This document shows positions 8,297-17,538 of a stretch of DNA of 64,000 bases, piece after piece. Numbering within the stretch: the first letter of the stretch is position 1; every line of letters begins with the position of its first letter. Source of the stretch: Luteibacter sp. UNCMF331Sha3.1. Lineage in GTDB: Bacteria; Pseudomonadota; Gammaproteobacteria; Xanthomonadales; Rhodanobacteraceae. Both the position numbers and the translations under genes were made by a program. Below the pieces are notes generated by a model. That model searched no databases, was not told the origin of the DNA, and worked only from the letters and a program-made list of their open reading frames with translations. The DNA is taken from NCBI RefSeq assembly GCF_900109915.1, contig NZ_FOBU01000001.1, positions 1,449,004 through 1,513,003 of the forward strand, given 5' to 3'.

Positions 8297-9075
8297 CAGC
8301 TCCGGCGCTTACGCCGTTCGTCCCGCCATACCACCCACGCGCCGACCAGTGTGAGCAGGGCGAGGCCATACCAGGTCAGCGCGTAGCTCAGGTGGTTGTC
8401 GGGAAAGGCGATCACGGTCAGGCCGCCCACGGGGCCGTCGTTGCCCTCGCCCCGGCCGGGCGACGAGGCCGCGTCGGCATCGACGAAATAGGGAGCAACG
8501 TCGGTCAGGCCCTTCGCCTTCGCGATCGCCGCGACGTCGCGGGAGTACCAGCGATCGTTCGCCGGGTCGTTCGGCTGGAAGAGCGCGCCCTTCGGCTCGC
8601 TGATGCGCAGGAGGCCCGAGATCGTGGTCTCGCCCGACGGCCCGGGCGTGCACGAGGCCTTGCCACCGCACCAGGTGGGCGACACGAAGCCACGGTTCAC
8701 GACGACCACCGCGCCATCGCGCTGCAGGAACGGCGTCAGCAGCCACGACCCCATGCCCAGCGCCGTGCTGGCCCGCACGCGAACGCTTCTGTCGTCGAGG
8801 AAACGCCCGGTCAGCCGGACGCGACGGTACTCGTCGTTGGCCGCGCTGACGAGCGGCCACTGACCCCGACGCGGCGCGTCGACCGGCGGCGAGTGCACGC
8901 GCGCGTCGACGCGCGCCACGAGGTCGTGCTTCCACGCGCTCCGGTGTACCTGCCACGTGCCGAGGGCGACGAAGCCGGCGAACAGCAGCGCGCCCAGCAC
9001 GACGAGCAGGCCCAGAACGAAAACGCCGCGCGGTCGGCGCGGCGTTTTCGGCTCGTTGGCGGACGTCGCGCTCAA
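8296..9075 (-). CDS. SURF1-family oxidase assembly protein
   Basis: A 259-aa inner-membrane protein with the SURF1 plan: one N-terminal helix (about 18-40, GVFVLGLLVVLGALLFAGF) followed by LGTWQVHRSAWK, a periplasmic domain with YRRVRLTGRF near 83 and VVVVNRGFVSP near 122, and a C-terminal helix (HLSYALTWYGLALLTLVGAWVVW). SURF1 helps haem insertion and assembly of terminal oxidases. It is the last gene of the cyo cluster. The start is a TTG at 9075 overlapping the cyoD stop. A strong terminator-like hairpin falls inside its first codons (9018-9050). Confidence 0.88.
   Translation of the reverse strand: MSATSANEPKTPRRPRGVFVLGLLVVLGALLFAGFVALGTWQVHRSAWKHDLVARVDARVHSPPVDAPRRGQWPLVSAANDEYRRVRLTGRFLDDRSVRVRASTALGMGSWLLTPFLQRDGAVVVVNRGFVSPTWCGGKASCTPGPSGETTISGLLRISEPKGALFQPNDPANDRWYSRDVAAIAKAKGLTDVAPYFVDADAASSPGRGEGNDGPVGGLTVIAFPDNHLSYALTWYGLALLTLVGAWVVWRDERRKRRS
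9018..9050 (-). terminator. Terminator-like hairpin inside the start of the SURF1 gene
   Basis: A perfect 14-bp stem (9018-9031 pairs with 9037-9050, arm CGAAAACGCCGCGC) with a 5-nt loop. On the minus strand the 3' arm contains GTTTTCGTTC, giving a short U run. It begins 25 bp after the SURF1 start codon and 22 bp past the cyoD stop, so it may reduce read-through from cyoABCD into SURF1. The effect is inferred. Confidence 0.55.
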
Positions 9076-9482
9076 GGCAGGTTCTTCACCTGTTGCTCGG
9101 TCATCTGGTGCGACATGCCCGGCATCATGTTCGAGTTGAGGTGGAACATGACCCAGATGGAACCGGCCAGCGTGATCACCACGATGATCAGCGTGAACAT
9201 CAGTGCCAGCATGTTCCAGCCGCCTTCCGACCGCGGGTTCATGTGCAGGAAGTAGATCATGTGAACCACGATCTGGATGGCGGCGAAGGTCAGCAGCACC
9301 ACCGCCAGCGTCTGCGCGTTGGGGATGACTTTTTCCATCACGAGCCAGAACGGAATGGCCGTCAGCACCACGGCGAGGAAGAACCCCGTCATGTAACCCT
9401 TCAGGGTGCTGTGGCTGGCGCCATCGTCGTCGTGGTGATCGTGGCCGCCATGGGCGTCATGCGATTCGGTATGCGCACTCAC
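9072..9482 (-). CDS. cyoD: Cytochrome bo quinol oxidase subunit IV
   Basis: A 136-aa protein with a His/Asp-rich start ([13 protein letters not shown], residues 8-20) and three membrane helices at about 30-50, 58-80 and 95-118, as in CyoD. It is the small accessory subunit of the proton-pumping bo-type quinol oxidase. The start is a GTG at 9482 overlapping the cyoC stop (GTGA); any earlier start would run deep into cyoC. The stop overlaps the SURF1 start. Confidence 0.9.
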   Translation of the reverse strand: MSAHTESHDAHGGHDHHDDDGASHSTLKGYMTGFFLAVVLTAIPFWLVMEKVIPNAQTLAVVLLTFAAIQIVVHMIYFLHMNPRSEGGWNMLALMFTLIIVVITLAGSIWVMFHLNSNMMPGMSHQMTEQQVKNLP

Positions 9483-10114
9483 GAGAGGGACCCCATCAGG
9501 TAAACGAAGGTGAAGACGCCGATCCAGACCACGTCGAGGAAGTGCCAGAACATCGACAGGCACATGATGCGACGCTTGTTCGCCGGCGTGAGGCCGAGGC
9601 GGCCCACCTGGAACAGCAGCGTGATCAGCCACACGATGCCGAACGTGACGTGCAGTCCGTGCGTGCCGACCAGCGTGAAGAACGACGACAGGAACGCGCT
9701 GCGCTGCGGACCCGCGCCCTCATGGATGAGGTGCGAGAACTCCCACAGTTCGATGCCGAGGAACGCCGCGCCGAAGAGGCCGGTGATGATGAGCCAGGCC
9801 ATCATCGAACCCTTGCGGTTCTTCTGCATCTCGAGCACGGCGAAGCCGTAGGTGATCGAGGACAGGAGCAGCATGGTCGTGTTGACGGCCACCAGCGGCA
9901 GGTCGAACAGGTCGGCACCCGAAGGGCCGCCCGCGTAGCTGCGGCCGAGCACGCCGTAGGTGGCGAACAGGCAGGCGAAGATGAGGCAGTCGCTCATCAG
10001 GTAGACCCAGAACCCGAGCAACGTACCGTTGGCCGGGTGGTGGTCTTCCTTCATCCAGAACTCGACGTCCTGGGTCGCGACGGCCGCGGAAGGGGTGGCG
10101 TGCATATCAGACAT
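9479..10114 (-). CDS. cyoC: Cytochrome bo quinol oxidase subunit III
   Basis: A 211-aa haem-copper oxidase subunit III with five predicted helices ([20 protein letters not shown] near 33-52, then [69 protein letters not shown]). It contributes to stability of the quinol oxidase. The ATG at 10114 (MSDMHATP) was chosen because upstream residues come from cyoB; it overlaps the cyoB end by 8 bp. Confidence 0.95.
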   Translation of the reverse strand: MSDMHATPSAAVATQDVEFWMKEDHHPANGTLLGFWVYLMSDCLIFACLFATYGVLGRSYAGGPSGADLFDLPLVAVNTTMLLLSSITYGFAVLEMQKNRKGSMMAWLIITGLFGAAFLGIELWEFSHLIHEGAGPQRSAFLSSFFTLVGTHGLHVTFGIVWLITLLFQVGRLGLTPANKRRIMCLSMFWHFLDVVWIGVFTFVYLMGSLS

Positions 10115-12107
10115 GGGCGGCGAGCTCTTCCGTGCGGGCAGCCTCGGTCCGGGCCACTTCGTCGGCGGGAATGTAGTAATCACGCTTGTAGTTGAACGTG
10201 TGGCCGATCGCGGTGGCGATGAGCGCCACGAACGCGATGCCCGCGATCAGGAACATGTGCCAGATCATCGCGAAGCCGAACACGAACGAGATACCGGCGA
10301 GGATGATGCCCGCGCCCGTGTTCTTCGGCATGTGGATCGGCAGGTAGCCTTCGAGACGACGGCCCGCGTTGCGCTCCTTCATGTCCCACCAGGCGTCGGA
10401 ATCGTGGATCACCGGGGTGAACGCGAAGTTGTAGTCGGGCGGCGGCGACGACGTCGACCACTCGAGGGTACGGCCGTGCCACGGATCGCCCGTGACGTCG
10501 CGCAGTTCGTCGCGACGCTTGTAGCTGACCCACAGCTGCACCAGGAACGAGCCGATGCCGAGCGCGATGAGGAAGGCGCCGAACGCGGCGATCTGGAACC
10601 AGATCTGCAGCGACGGATCGTCGAAGTGGTTCATGCGACGGGTGACGCCCATGAAACCGAGGACGTACAGCGGCATGAACGCGACCCAGAAACCGACCAG
10701 CCAGAACCAGAACGAGCACTTGCCCCAGAACGGATCGAGCCGGTAACCGAAGGCCTTCGGGAACCAGTAGTTGATACCCGCGAACAGGCCGAAGATCACG
10801 CCGCCGATGATGACGTTATGGAAATGCGCGATCAGGAAGAGGCTGTTGTGCAGGAGGAAGTCGGCCGGCGGCACCGCGAGCATCACGCCGGTCATGCCGC
10901 CGATGACGAAGGTGACCATGAAGCCGACGGTCCACAGCATGGGCACGTCGAACTTGATGCGCCCGCGGTACATGGTGAACAGCCAGTTGAAGATCTTCGC
11001 GCCCGTGGGGATCGAGATGATCATCGTGGTGATGCCGAAGAACGAGTTGACGCTCGCGCCGGATCCCATGGTGAAGAAGTGGTGCAGCCACACGAGGTAC
11101 GACAGCACCGCGATGACGACGGTGGCGTAGACCATCGACGCGTAACCGAACAGGCGCTTGCGGCTGAAGGTGGCGACGACTTCCGAGAACACGCCGAACA
11201 CCGGCAGCACCAGGATGTAGACCTCGGGATGGCCCCAGATCCAGATCAGGTTCACGTACATCATGGCGTTGCCGCCGAAGTCGTTCGTGAAGAAGTTGGT
11301 GCCCGCGTAACGGTCGAGCGCCAGGAGCACCAGCACGGCCGTCAGCACCGGGAAGGCGGCGATGATCAGCACGTTGGTCAGCAGCGAGGTCCAGGTGAAG
11401 ATGGGCATCTTCATCATGCTCATGCCCGGCGCGCGCATCTTGACGATGGTGGCGAGCAGGTTGATGCCGGAGAGGGTCGTTCCCACGCCGGCCACCTGTA
11501 GTGACCATATGTAGTAGTCGACACCGACATCCGGACTCTGCGCGAGGCCGGAGAGCGGCGGATACGCCAGCCAGCCGGTGCGGGCGAACTCACCGACGAA
11601 CAGCGACGCCATCACCAGCATCGCGCCGGCCACGGTCATCCAGAAGCTGAAGTTGTTGAGGAACGGAAACGCCACGTCGCGCGCGCCGATCTGCAGCGGC
11701 ACCACGTAGTTCATGAGGCCCGTGACCAGCGGCATCGCCACGAAGAAGATCATGATCACGCCGTGGGCGGTGAAGACCTGGTCGTAGTGATGCGGCGGCA
11801 GGAAGCCGGGGTTGCCGTTGAAGGCCATGGCCTGCTGGGCACGCATCATGATGGCGTCGGAGAAGCCACGCAGCAGCATCACGATGCCGAGCACCATGTA
11901 CATGATGCCGATCTTCTTGTGATCGATGCTGGTGAACCACTCGCTCCACAGGTAACCCCAGAGCTTGTGCTTGGTAATCAGCGCCAGCAACGCGATGCCG
12001 CCGATGGCGACCGCGATGAAGGTGCCGATGAGAATCGGCTCGTGATACGGGATCGCCTCGATGGTGAGGCGTCCGAAGATCAGTTTGGCTAGATCGGGCA
12101 TGTTCAT
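10107..12107 (-). CDS. cyoB: Cytochrome bo quinol oxidase subunit I
   Basis: A 666-aa catalytic subunit carrying haem b, haem o3 and CuB. Diagnostic segments are visible: the haem-b ligand region [14 protein letters not shown] near 105, the active-site [13 protein letters not shown] (His cross-linked to Tyr) near 285, [11 protein letters not shown] with the CuB histidines near 330, and [12 protein letters not shown] with the haem ligands near 415. The protein oxidises quinol, reduces oxygen to water and pumps protons in the inner membrane. The start at 12107 (MNMPDLAKL) is preferred over one five codons upstream. Confidence 0.97.
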   Translation of the reverse strand: MNMPDLAKLIFGRLTIEAIPYHEPILIGTFIAVAIGGIALLALITKHKLWGYLWSEWFTSIDHKKIGIMYMVLGIVMLLRGFSDAIMMRAQQAMAFNGNPGFLPPHHYDQVFTAHGVIMIFFVAMPLVTGLMNYVVPLQIGARDVAFPFLNNFSFWMTVAGAMLVMASLFVGEFARTGWLAYPPLSGLAQSPDVGVDYYIWSLQVAGVGTTLSGINLLATIVKMRAPGMSMMKMPIFTWTSLLTNVLIIAAFPVLTAVLVLLALDRYAGTNFFTNDFGGNAMMYVNLIWIWGHPEVYILVLPVFGVFSEVVATFSRKRLFGYASMVYATVVIAVLSYLVWLHHFFTMGSGASVNSFFGITTMIISIPTGAKIFNWLFTMYRGRIKFDVPMLWTVGFMVTFVIGGMTGVMLAVPPADFLLHNSLFLIAHFHNVIIGGVIFGLFAGINYWFPKAFGYRLDPFWGKCSFWFWLVGFWVAFMPLYVLGFMGVTRRMNHFDDPSLQIWFQIAAFGAFLIALGIGSFLVQLWVSYKRRDELRDVTGDPWHGRTLEWSTSSPPPDYNFAFTPVIHDSDAWWDMKERNAGRRLEGYLPIHMPKNTGAGIILAGISFVFGFAMIWHMFLIAGIAFVALIATAIGHTFNYKRDYYIPADEVARTEAARTEELAAHV

Positions 12108-12150
12108 TACCGGACTCGGCAAAGGCTTGAATACGTGGGAGGCGTCGCGC

Positions 12151-13224
12151 TCAGAGCGGACGTCCGGCAGGGGTCATCGGCTTGCCGTCGGTGGCGGCGA
12201 CGCACAGCGCCCCGACGTAGCGACGATCGTCGTCCTTCAGGCCCACGCGCGCACGGGTCGCGGCATCGAGCGAAGTGACGTTGTAGGCACCGACCACGCC
12301 TTGGCCGCCGCGGGCGTCGAGCGCCATCATGTCGTTGGCGCACATGCGGTTGGATTCGACGCAGCGATTGAGGATGGCGTTGTACAGGCCCGGGGCGACG
12401 CTGCCGTAGTAGCGGACCGGCTCCTTCTCGCTGGGCTGCTCGAGCTTGAGGTAATCCTCGCGGCTCAGCTCGCCGCCACCGCCCTTGGCCTTCGCGACCC
12501 AGGCGTCGAACTCGCCCTGCGACAGGCTATGGAAGCGGAAGCGCATGTCGGAGAACCCGGCACCGCTGTAATTGGCGGAAATGCCTTCGAAATCGCCGGT
12601 TTTGTTCATCACGGCGTTCAGCTGGGTTTCCATGCCCGGCATCGCGTAGATCATGCCCGCGAGCGACGGCACGAAGAACGCGTTCATCACCGTGGAGGCG
12701 GTGATGTGGAACTCGATCGGGCGGTCGACCGGCGCGGCCATCTCGTTGACCGTGGCGATGCCCTGTTCCGGATAGAGGAACAGCCACTTCCAGTCGAGCG
12801 CGACGACGTCGACGCGGAGGGGTTTGACCCCCGGGACGAGCGGACGGCCCTGGGCGACCTGATCGAGCGGCCGGTACGGATCCAGCTTGTGCGTGCTCGT
12901 CCAGGTGATGGCGCCCAGCGCGATGATGATCAGCAGCGGGGCCGACCAGATCAGGAGCTCGAGGACGGTGGAGTGGTTCCAGTCCGGCGCGTATTCGGGC
13001 TCGGCGGCCTTGTTCGACTCGCGGTACTTCCACGCGAAGTGCAGGATCATCACGATCACGGGCACCACGATGAGAAGCATCAGGACCGTGGAAATGATGA
13101 TCAGGTCGCGCTGCTGCCGGGCGATGTCGCCGGACGGCGAGAAAAGCACGGCATCGCAGCCCGAAAGGAGCAGGGCGAGGGCGGGGATCAGCAATCCGCG
13201 CAACATCTTCATGGACATTCGCAT
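12151..13224 (-). CDS. cyoA: Cytochrome bo quinol oxidase subunit II, lipoprotein
   Basis: A 357-aa precursor with a lipoprotein signal (lipobox LLSGC, Cys near residue 23), two helices ([21 protein letters not shown] and [19 protein letters not shown]) and the cupredoxin domain with [19 protein letters not shown] near 160 and a COX aromatic-rich tail. The CuA cysteine ligands of cytochrome c oxidases are missing, as expected for a quinol oxidase. It is first in cyoABCD. Starts at 13224, 13218 or 13212 are all possible. The intergenic region to the divergent MFS gene is 142 bp. Confidence 0.95.
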   Translation of the reverse strand: MRMSMKMLRGLLIPALALLLSGCDAVLFSPSGDIARQQRDLIIISTVLMLLIVVPVIVMILHFAWKYRESNKAAEPEYAPDWNHSTVLELLIWSAPLLIIIALGAITWTSTHKLDPYRPLDQVAQGRPLVPGVKPLRVDVVALDWKWLFLYPEQGIATVNEMAAPVDRPIEFHITASTVMNAFFVPSLAGMIYAMPGMETQLNAVMNKTGDFEGISANYSGAGFSDMRFRFHSLSQGEFDAWVAKAKGGGGELSREDYLKLEQPSEKEPVRYYGSVAPGLYNAILNRCVESNRMCANDMMALDARGGQGVVGAYNVTSLDAATRARVGLKDDDRRYVGALCVAATDGKPMTPAGRPL

Positions 13225-13281
13225 GATGGAGGCAACCGTGGGGACACGAAAAAATACGCCGATCCGCCTGCGCTCACCATA

Positions 13282-13294
13282 GGACACTTTGTCC
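13282..13294. promoter_or_regulatory. Inverted repeat GGACA-CTT-TGTCC between cyoA and the MFS gene
   Basis: A perfect 5-bp inverted repeat with a 3-bp centre, 58 bp upstream of the cyoA start and 73 bp upstream of the divergent transporter start. It may be an operator for one or both genes. It is short, so chance occurrence is possible. Confidence 0.25.
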
Positions 13295-13366
13295 CATGGC
13301 CCTACAAGCCGAGTAGTGCGATCCTTCGCTATCCTGCCATCTACCTCCCCGAGCCGGCCGAATCCG

Positions 13367-14713
13367 ATGTCGAGCATTTCACACGCCCATCACAATGCCG
13401 CGGAAGGCGCCGAACAGGACGTCCGCCGCCAGCACCAGACCAGCCACGCGCCCGTCGCCCCCGGTGAGATCGCCGTCGGCGTCGTCATCGGCCGCGCTTC
13501 GGAGTACTTCGACTTCTTCACGTACGGCATCGCGTCCGTCCTCGTGTTCCCGTCGGTGTTCTTTCCGTTCCTGAGCCAGCTGGACGGCATCCTGCTGGCC
13601 TTCGCTATCTTCTCGTTCGCGTTCATCGCGCGCCCGATCGGCACCACGCTGTTCATGGCGATCCAGCGCGAATGGAGCCGTGGTACCAAGCTCACGGCCG
13701 CCCTGTTCCTGCTGGGCACCTCCACGGTCTGCATCGCCTTCCTGCCGGCGAACACGTCCCACGGCTACACCGTCATTGTGATTCTCTCGGTACTGCGGTT
13801 CTTGCAGGGCATTGCGCTGGGCGGCTCGTGGGACGGCCTGCCGTCGCTGCTGTCCCTCAACGCCCCCAAGGAGCGCCGCGGCTGGTACGCGATGCTCGGC
13901 CAGCTGGGCGCCCCCACCGGCTTCCTGATCGCGGCCTCGCTGTTCCTGTTCCTCAACACCCAGCTGTCCCGCGAGGACTTCCTGGGCTGGGGCTGGCGCT
14001 ACCCGTTCTTCGTGGCGTTCGCCATCAACGTCGTGGCGCTGTTCGCGCGCCTGCGCCTCGTGGTTACCGAGGAGTACACCCAGCTGCTCGAAGAGGGCCA
14101 GCTGGAGCCGATCGGCATCGTCGACATGTTCCGCGCGCAGGGCTACAACCTGTTCATCGGCGCCTTCGCGGCTCTGGCTAGCTATGCCCTGTTCCACATC
14201 GTCACGATCTTCCCGCTCTCGTGGATCACGGTCCACCAGACCCAGGAAGTGGACAGCGTCCTGATCGTCCAGATCGTCGGCGCCTTCGTCGCCATCCTGG
14301 CCACCGTGGCCTCGGGCGTCATCGCCGACAAGGTCGGCCGCCGCAACACGCTGGGCACCATGGCCGTGCTGATCGGCCTCTTCGCCATCGCTTCGCCCTG
14401 GCTGCTCGGCGGCGGCAAGATCGCGCAGGACGCCTTCCTGATCATCGGGTTCGCGCTCCTGGGCCTCTCCTACGGCCAGGCCGCCGGCACCGTCACGGCC
14501 AACTTCTCGAAGCGCTTCCGTTACACCGGCGCGGCCCTGACGTCCGACTTCGCCTGGCTCATCGGCGCGGCCTTCGCCCCGCTCGTGGCCCTCGGCCTGT
14601 CCATGCGGTTCGGCCTCGGCGCGGTCAGCGTCTACCTGCTGTCCGGCGTCGCCTGCACCCTGCTCGCCCTGCGCATCAACAAGGCGTTCGAGACGGACCG
14701 CAACAAGGCCTGA
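13367..14713 (+). CDS. MFS transporter (metabolite:proton symporter type)
   Basis: A 448-aa permease with 12 hydrophobic segments. The first helix pair has GRASEYFDFFTYGIASVLVFP, the signature of the ShiA/KgtP/ProP branch, and the loop between helices 8 and 9 carries ADKVGRRNTLG (about 322-332), the conserved MFS motif. These carriers import organic acids, shikimate-like compounds or compatible solutes with protons; the substrate is not readable here. The N-terminus is a 30-residue hydrophilic extension. It is divergent from cyoA and followed by the REP-like palindrome. Confidence 0.87.
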   Translation: MSSISHAHHNAAEGAEQDVRRQHQTSHAPVAPGEIAVGVVIGRASEYFDFFTYGIASVLVFPSVFFPFLSQLDGILLAFAIFSFAFIARPIGTTLFMAIQREWSRGTKLTAALFLLGTSTVCIAFLPANTSHGYTVIVILSVLRFLQGIALGGSWDGLPSLLSLNAPKERRGWYAMLGQLGAPTGFLIAASLFLFLNTQLSREDFLGWGWRYPFFVAFAINVVALFARLRLVVTEEYTQLLEEGQLEPIGIVDMFRAQGYNLFIGAFAALASYALFHIVTIFPLSWITVHQTQEVDSVLIVQIVGAFVAILATVASGVIADKVGRRNTLGTMAVLIGLFAIASPWLLGGGKIAQDAFLIIGFALLGLSYGQAAGTVTANFSKRFRYTGAALTSDFAWLIGAAFAPLVALGLSMRFGLGAVSVYLLSGVACTLLALRINKAFETDRNKA

Positions 14714-14719
14714 TCGGCG

Positions 14720-14747
14720 GGTGGGAGCCAGCCTGCTGGCTCCCACC
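14720..14747. repeat. REP-like 28-bp perfect palindrome, copy 2
   Basis: Identical over all 28 bases to 7293-7320. It lies 6 bp after the MFS-transporter stop and 58 bp before the ada start, in a tandem intergenic gap where it could act as a terminator. Confidence 0.85.
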
Positions 14748-14805
14748 GATATAGCCGCCCGATTTCCGGCGGCACCGTGCGCCGTCCCGGCGTAACCTCC
14801 CGCCC

Positions 14806-15855
14806 ATGCTCTTCGACCTCCCCGACCACGAGACCCTCTACCGGGCCCTGCTCGAGCGCGACCCGTCGTACGACGGCCACGTGTTCGTCGGGGTGACCAG
14901 CACCGGGGTCTTCTGCCGGCTGACCTGCCCCGCCCGCAAGCCGCTGATGGAGAACACCCGTTTCTTCGATTCGGTGGCTGCCTGCTTCGAGGCCGGGTTC
15001 CGTCCGTGCCTGCGCTGCCGCCCGCTGGACCCGGTCGGCGAGCGCGAGCCGATGGTCTCCGCCCTGCTTCGCCACCTCGAGAACGAGCCGGAGCGCGTCT
15101 GGTCCGAAGAGGACCTCGTCCGGCTCGGATACGACCCGTCCACGGTCCGGCGCGGCTTCAAGCGCCACCTCGGCCTGACCTTCCTCGACATGGCGCGCCT
15201 GCGCCGGGCGGGGCGTGGCATGGACAGGCTCGTCGCGGGCGCCAGCGTGGTGGATTCGCAGCAGGCGGCCGGCTACGCATCGGGCAGCGGTTTCCGCGAC
15301 GCCATCGTGCGCCTGCTCGGCGACTGCCCCGCCGACCTGCGTGGCCGCGAACTGCTGAAAGCCGACTGGATCGAGACGCCCATCGGCAGCATGCTCGCCG
15401 TCGCCGACGCGCATGCGCTCCACCTGCTGGAATTCTTCGATCGCACGGCGCTGCCGAGGGAGCTGAAACGTCTCCGGCTAGCGACGCGCTCGACCATTAC
15501 CTTCGGGCGCACGTCGGTGATCGATCGCATCGAGGCGGAACTGCGGGATTACTTTGCCGGAACGCGGCACGTGTTCGAGACGCCGCTCGGGCTGCATGGG
15601 TCGGTCTTCACCCGCAGGGTCTGGGACGAACTCATGGCCATCGCGCCGGGAACGACGCGCAGCTACGCGCAGATCGCCGCCTCGGCCGGGCGGCACACGG
15701 CGGTCCGCGCCGTGGCCCGAGCCAATGGCGCGAACCAGCTGGCCATCGTCATTCCATGCCACCGCGTGATCGGCGCCGATGGGTCGCTCACGGGGTACGG
15801 CGGTGGGCTATGGCGCAAGGATTGGCTGCTGAGGCACGAACGCAAGTTCGCCTGA
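14806..15855 (+). CDS. ada: Ada-type methylated-DNA repair protein and regulator
   Basis: A 349-aa protein with all three Ada parts. Residues 1-80 are the zinc methyl-acceptor domain with GVFCRLTCPARKP and FRPCLRCRP, giving the four cysteines; the first accepts methyl from phosphotriesters. Residues 85-170 are an AraC-like helix-turn-helix region that looks shortened. Residues 185-345 are an O6-methylguanine methyltransferase domain with the active site IPCHRVIG (Cys near 317) and GLWRKDWLL. It repairs alkylation damage and, when methylated, probably activates transcription. No alkA or alkB neighbour is present. Confidence 0.93.
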   Translation: MLFDLPDHETLYRALLERDPSYDGHVFVGVTSTGVFCRLTCPARKPLMENTRFFDSVAACFEAGFRPCLRCRPLDPVGEREPMVSALLRHLENEPERVWSEEDLVRLGYDPSTVRRGFKRHLGLTFLDMARLRRAGRGMDRLVAGASVVDSQQAAGYASGSGFRDAIVRLLGDCPADLRGRELLKADWIETPIGSMLAVADAHALHLLEFFDRTALPRELKRLRLATRSTITFGRTSVIDRIEAELRDYFAGTRHVFETPLGLHGSVFTRRVWDELMAIAPGTTRSYAQIAASAGRHTAVRAVARANGANQLAIVIPCHRVIGADGSLTGYGGGLWRKDWLLRHERKFA

Positions 15856-15881
15856 CTCCACAGAACACCGGCAGCTTTTTT

Positions 15882-15893
15882 GGTGGGAGCCAG
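15882..15893. repeat. Partial arm of the REP-like palindrome
   Basis: GGTGGGAGCCAG preceded by a run of six T, in the 39-bp gap between convergent ada and the epimerase gene. Only one arm matches; a short GGTGG/CCACC pairing remains with downstream bases. Confidence 0.5.
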
Positions 15894-15894
15894 G

Positions 15895-16878
15895 TCAAAC
15901 CACCGGGTACGGGCCGTGCTCGAACGTTGTGTCGTGGTAACCCTTTTTGCCGATCGCCAGGGCCATCGGGCTGCGGAACTCCTCGCCGCGGCGCAGGCAG
16001 TCGAGCACGAAGGCGAAGTCGCGCTTCGGACGCCAGCCGAGATCGCGCACAGCGCGTGAGCTGTCGTAGACACGGTCGAGCGTCGGCAGCAGTTTCCAGC
16101 CGCGCTGCGCGTAGAGCGCATCGACCTCGGGGTAGAGACGCCGCACGACGGCGCCCGCGTCGGCACGCAGCGCCGCCAGGTCGTCGCGTGAGAACGGCGG
16201 CGGCGCCGAGACGATGTAGCGTCCGAAGCCGAGCGCCGGTGCGCGCTCGAGCGCCCGTAGATGCGCCTCGACGATGTCTTCGATGTCGGCGCGGCGGTAG
16301 AGCAGCTCGTTGGCCTGCATGTTCGCGGTGTCGTAGTCGGCGCGCACGCCCGCGTTGTCGTCGTCTTCCGGAAAGAACCGCGAGGTGCGCAACACGAGCA
16401 CAGGCAAACCGTCGTTGCGCGCGACGAGTTCGCACAGGCCCTCCGCCGCGATCTTGGTGGCGCCATAGATGTTCTTCGGGATCGGCATTACGCCTTCGTC
16501 GATCCAGGCGGCCGGCTCACCGGCCGCGGGCGACAACGCGGCGCCGAACGCGCTCGTCGTGCTCGTGAACACGAACGACTGCACACCCTGCGTGGCTGCC
16601 GCTTCGAGCAACGCCATCGTGCCGGCGACATTCGTCTCGACGAAATCGCGTTTCGAATGCGTGGCGACATGCGGTTTGTGCAGCGTCGCGGCGTGGATGA
16701 CGCCGGACACACCCGCCGTCGCGTCGCGCACGAAGCCTTCGTTGGCGATCGAGCCCACCAGGTCGGTGAAGGGCGAGGGCTTGATATCGAGACCGATGAC
16801 ATGACGGCCATCGTCCCTCAGCCGCCGGACGAGCGCTTCGCCGAGGTGGCCGGCACTGCCCGTGACGAGTATCGACAT
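15895..16878 (-). CDS. NAD(P)-dependent epimerase/dehydratase
   Basis: A 327-aa extended short-chain dehydrogenase. It opens with a Rossmann motif (ILVTGSAGHLGEALVRRL; GxxGxxG at 7-13) and has the catalytic Ser/Thr region FTSTTSAFG near 105 and the YxxxK pair in YGATKIAAEG near 138. Such enzymes act on nucleotide sugars or related aldehydes and ketones; the substrate cannot be set from sequence. It is convergent with ada and about 11 bp after the DUF2058 gene on the same strand. Confidence 0.85.
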   Translation of the reverse strand: MSILVTGSAGHLGEALVRRLRDDGRHVIGLDIKPSPFTDLVGSIANEGFVRDATAGVSGVIHAATLHKPHVATHSKRDFVETNVAGTMALLEAAATQGVQSFVFTSTTSAFGAALSPAAGEPAAWIDEGVMPIPKNIYGATKIAAEGLCELVARNDGLPVLVLRTSRFFPEDDDNAGVRADYDTANMQANELLYRRADIEDIVEAHLRALERAPALGFGRYIVSAPPPFSRDDLAALRADAGAVVRRLYPEVDALYAQRGWKLLPTLDRVYDSSRAVRDLGWRPKRDFAFVLDCLRRGEEFRSPMALAIGKKGYHDTTFEHGPYPVV

Positions 16879-16889
16879 CGGGTGGCCTC

Positions 16890-17435
16890 TTACCAGATCA
16901 GGTCGTCGGGCACGACGAACTGCTTGTAGTAGTCGTCGACCTCTTCGTCGGACGGCGCGGCGTCGCCTTCCTTGCGCCCGTGGTCCAGCACGATGGTGTC
17001 GGTGGAGCGCGCGTGGATCTTGTCGGCCGGACCACGCGGGATCAGCTCGTAGCCGTCGCCGAGGCGCGCGATCGCGAGCGCGCCGGAGGCGAGTTGCGCG
17101 CGCAGGCTCTCGTTGACCAGCACCGTGGCGATCTTCCCGCCATCGGTGAAGCGGTAGGCGACGTCGCCATCGCGCTTGACGCGTGTCGTCTCGACGATCT
17201 GGCGCACCTGGGCGCGGATCTCTTTCGCGCGCGCCTCGGCGTTCCGTTCGGCCGCCAGCGCACGATCGCGCTCGGCACGTTCGGCCTGCAGCCGGCGGGC
17301 ATCGACCTGGTCGTCGACGGCCGGCGCGGGCGCCTTGCCCTGGCGCTGCTTCGCCTGGTCGCGCACGATCTTCGCCGCCTTGTCCTTCTTGACCAGGCCG
17401 GCCTTGAGGAGCTGTTCCTGCAACGGATTGCGCAT
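16890..17435 (-). CDS. DUF2058 (YaiL-like) protein
   Basis: A 181-aa soluble protein of the DUF2058 family. It starts MRNPLQEQLLKAGLVKKDKA, has a charged helical stretch rich in Ala/Arg/Glu (about 40-85, likely coiled coil) and a conserved beta-rich C-terminus (VAYRFTDGGKIATVLVNES, then LGDGYELIPRGPADKI). Function is unknown. The ATG at 17435 is used because family similarity starts there. The 103-bp gap upstream is shared with the divergent glycosidase gene. Confidence 0.88.
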   Translation of the reverse strand: MRNPLQEQLLKAGLVKKDKAAKIVRDQAKQRQGKAPAPAVDDQVDARRLQAERAERDRALAAERNAEARAKEIRAQVRQIVETTRVKRDGDVAYRFTDGGKIATVLVNESLRAQLASGALAIARLGDGYELIPRGPADKIHARSTDTIVLDHGRKEGDAAPSDEEVDDYYKQFVVPDDLIW

Positions 17436-17538
17436 GGGTAGACGTTTCTGGCGATCGGGAGCACGAATTCTAACGCCGAAGGCTTGGTTACATCCCGTTA
17501 CGTGCCTAGGCTTGAGGACCTCTCCGGAGGATATCCCC

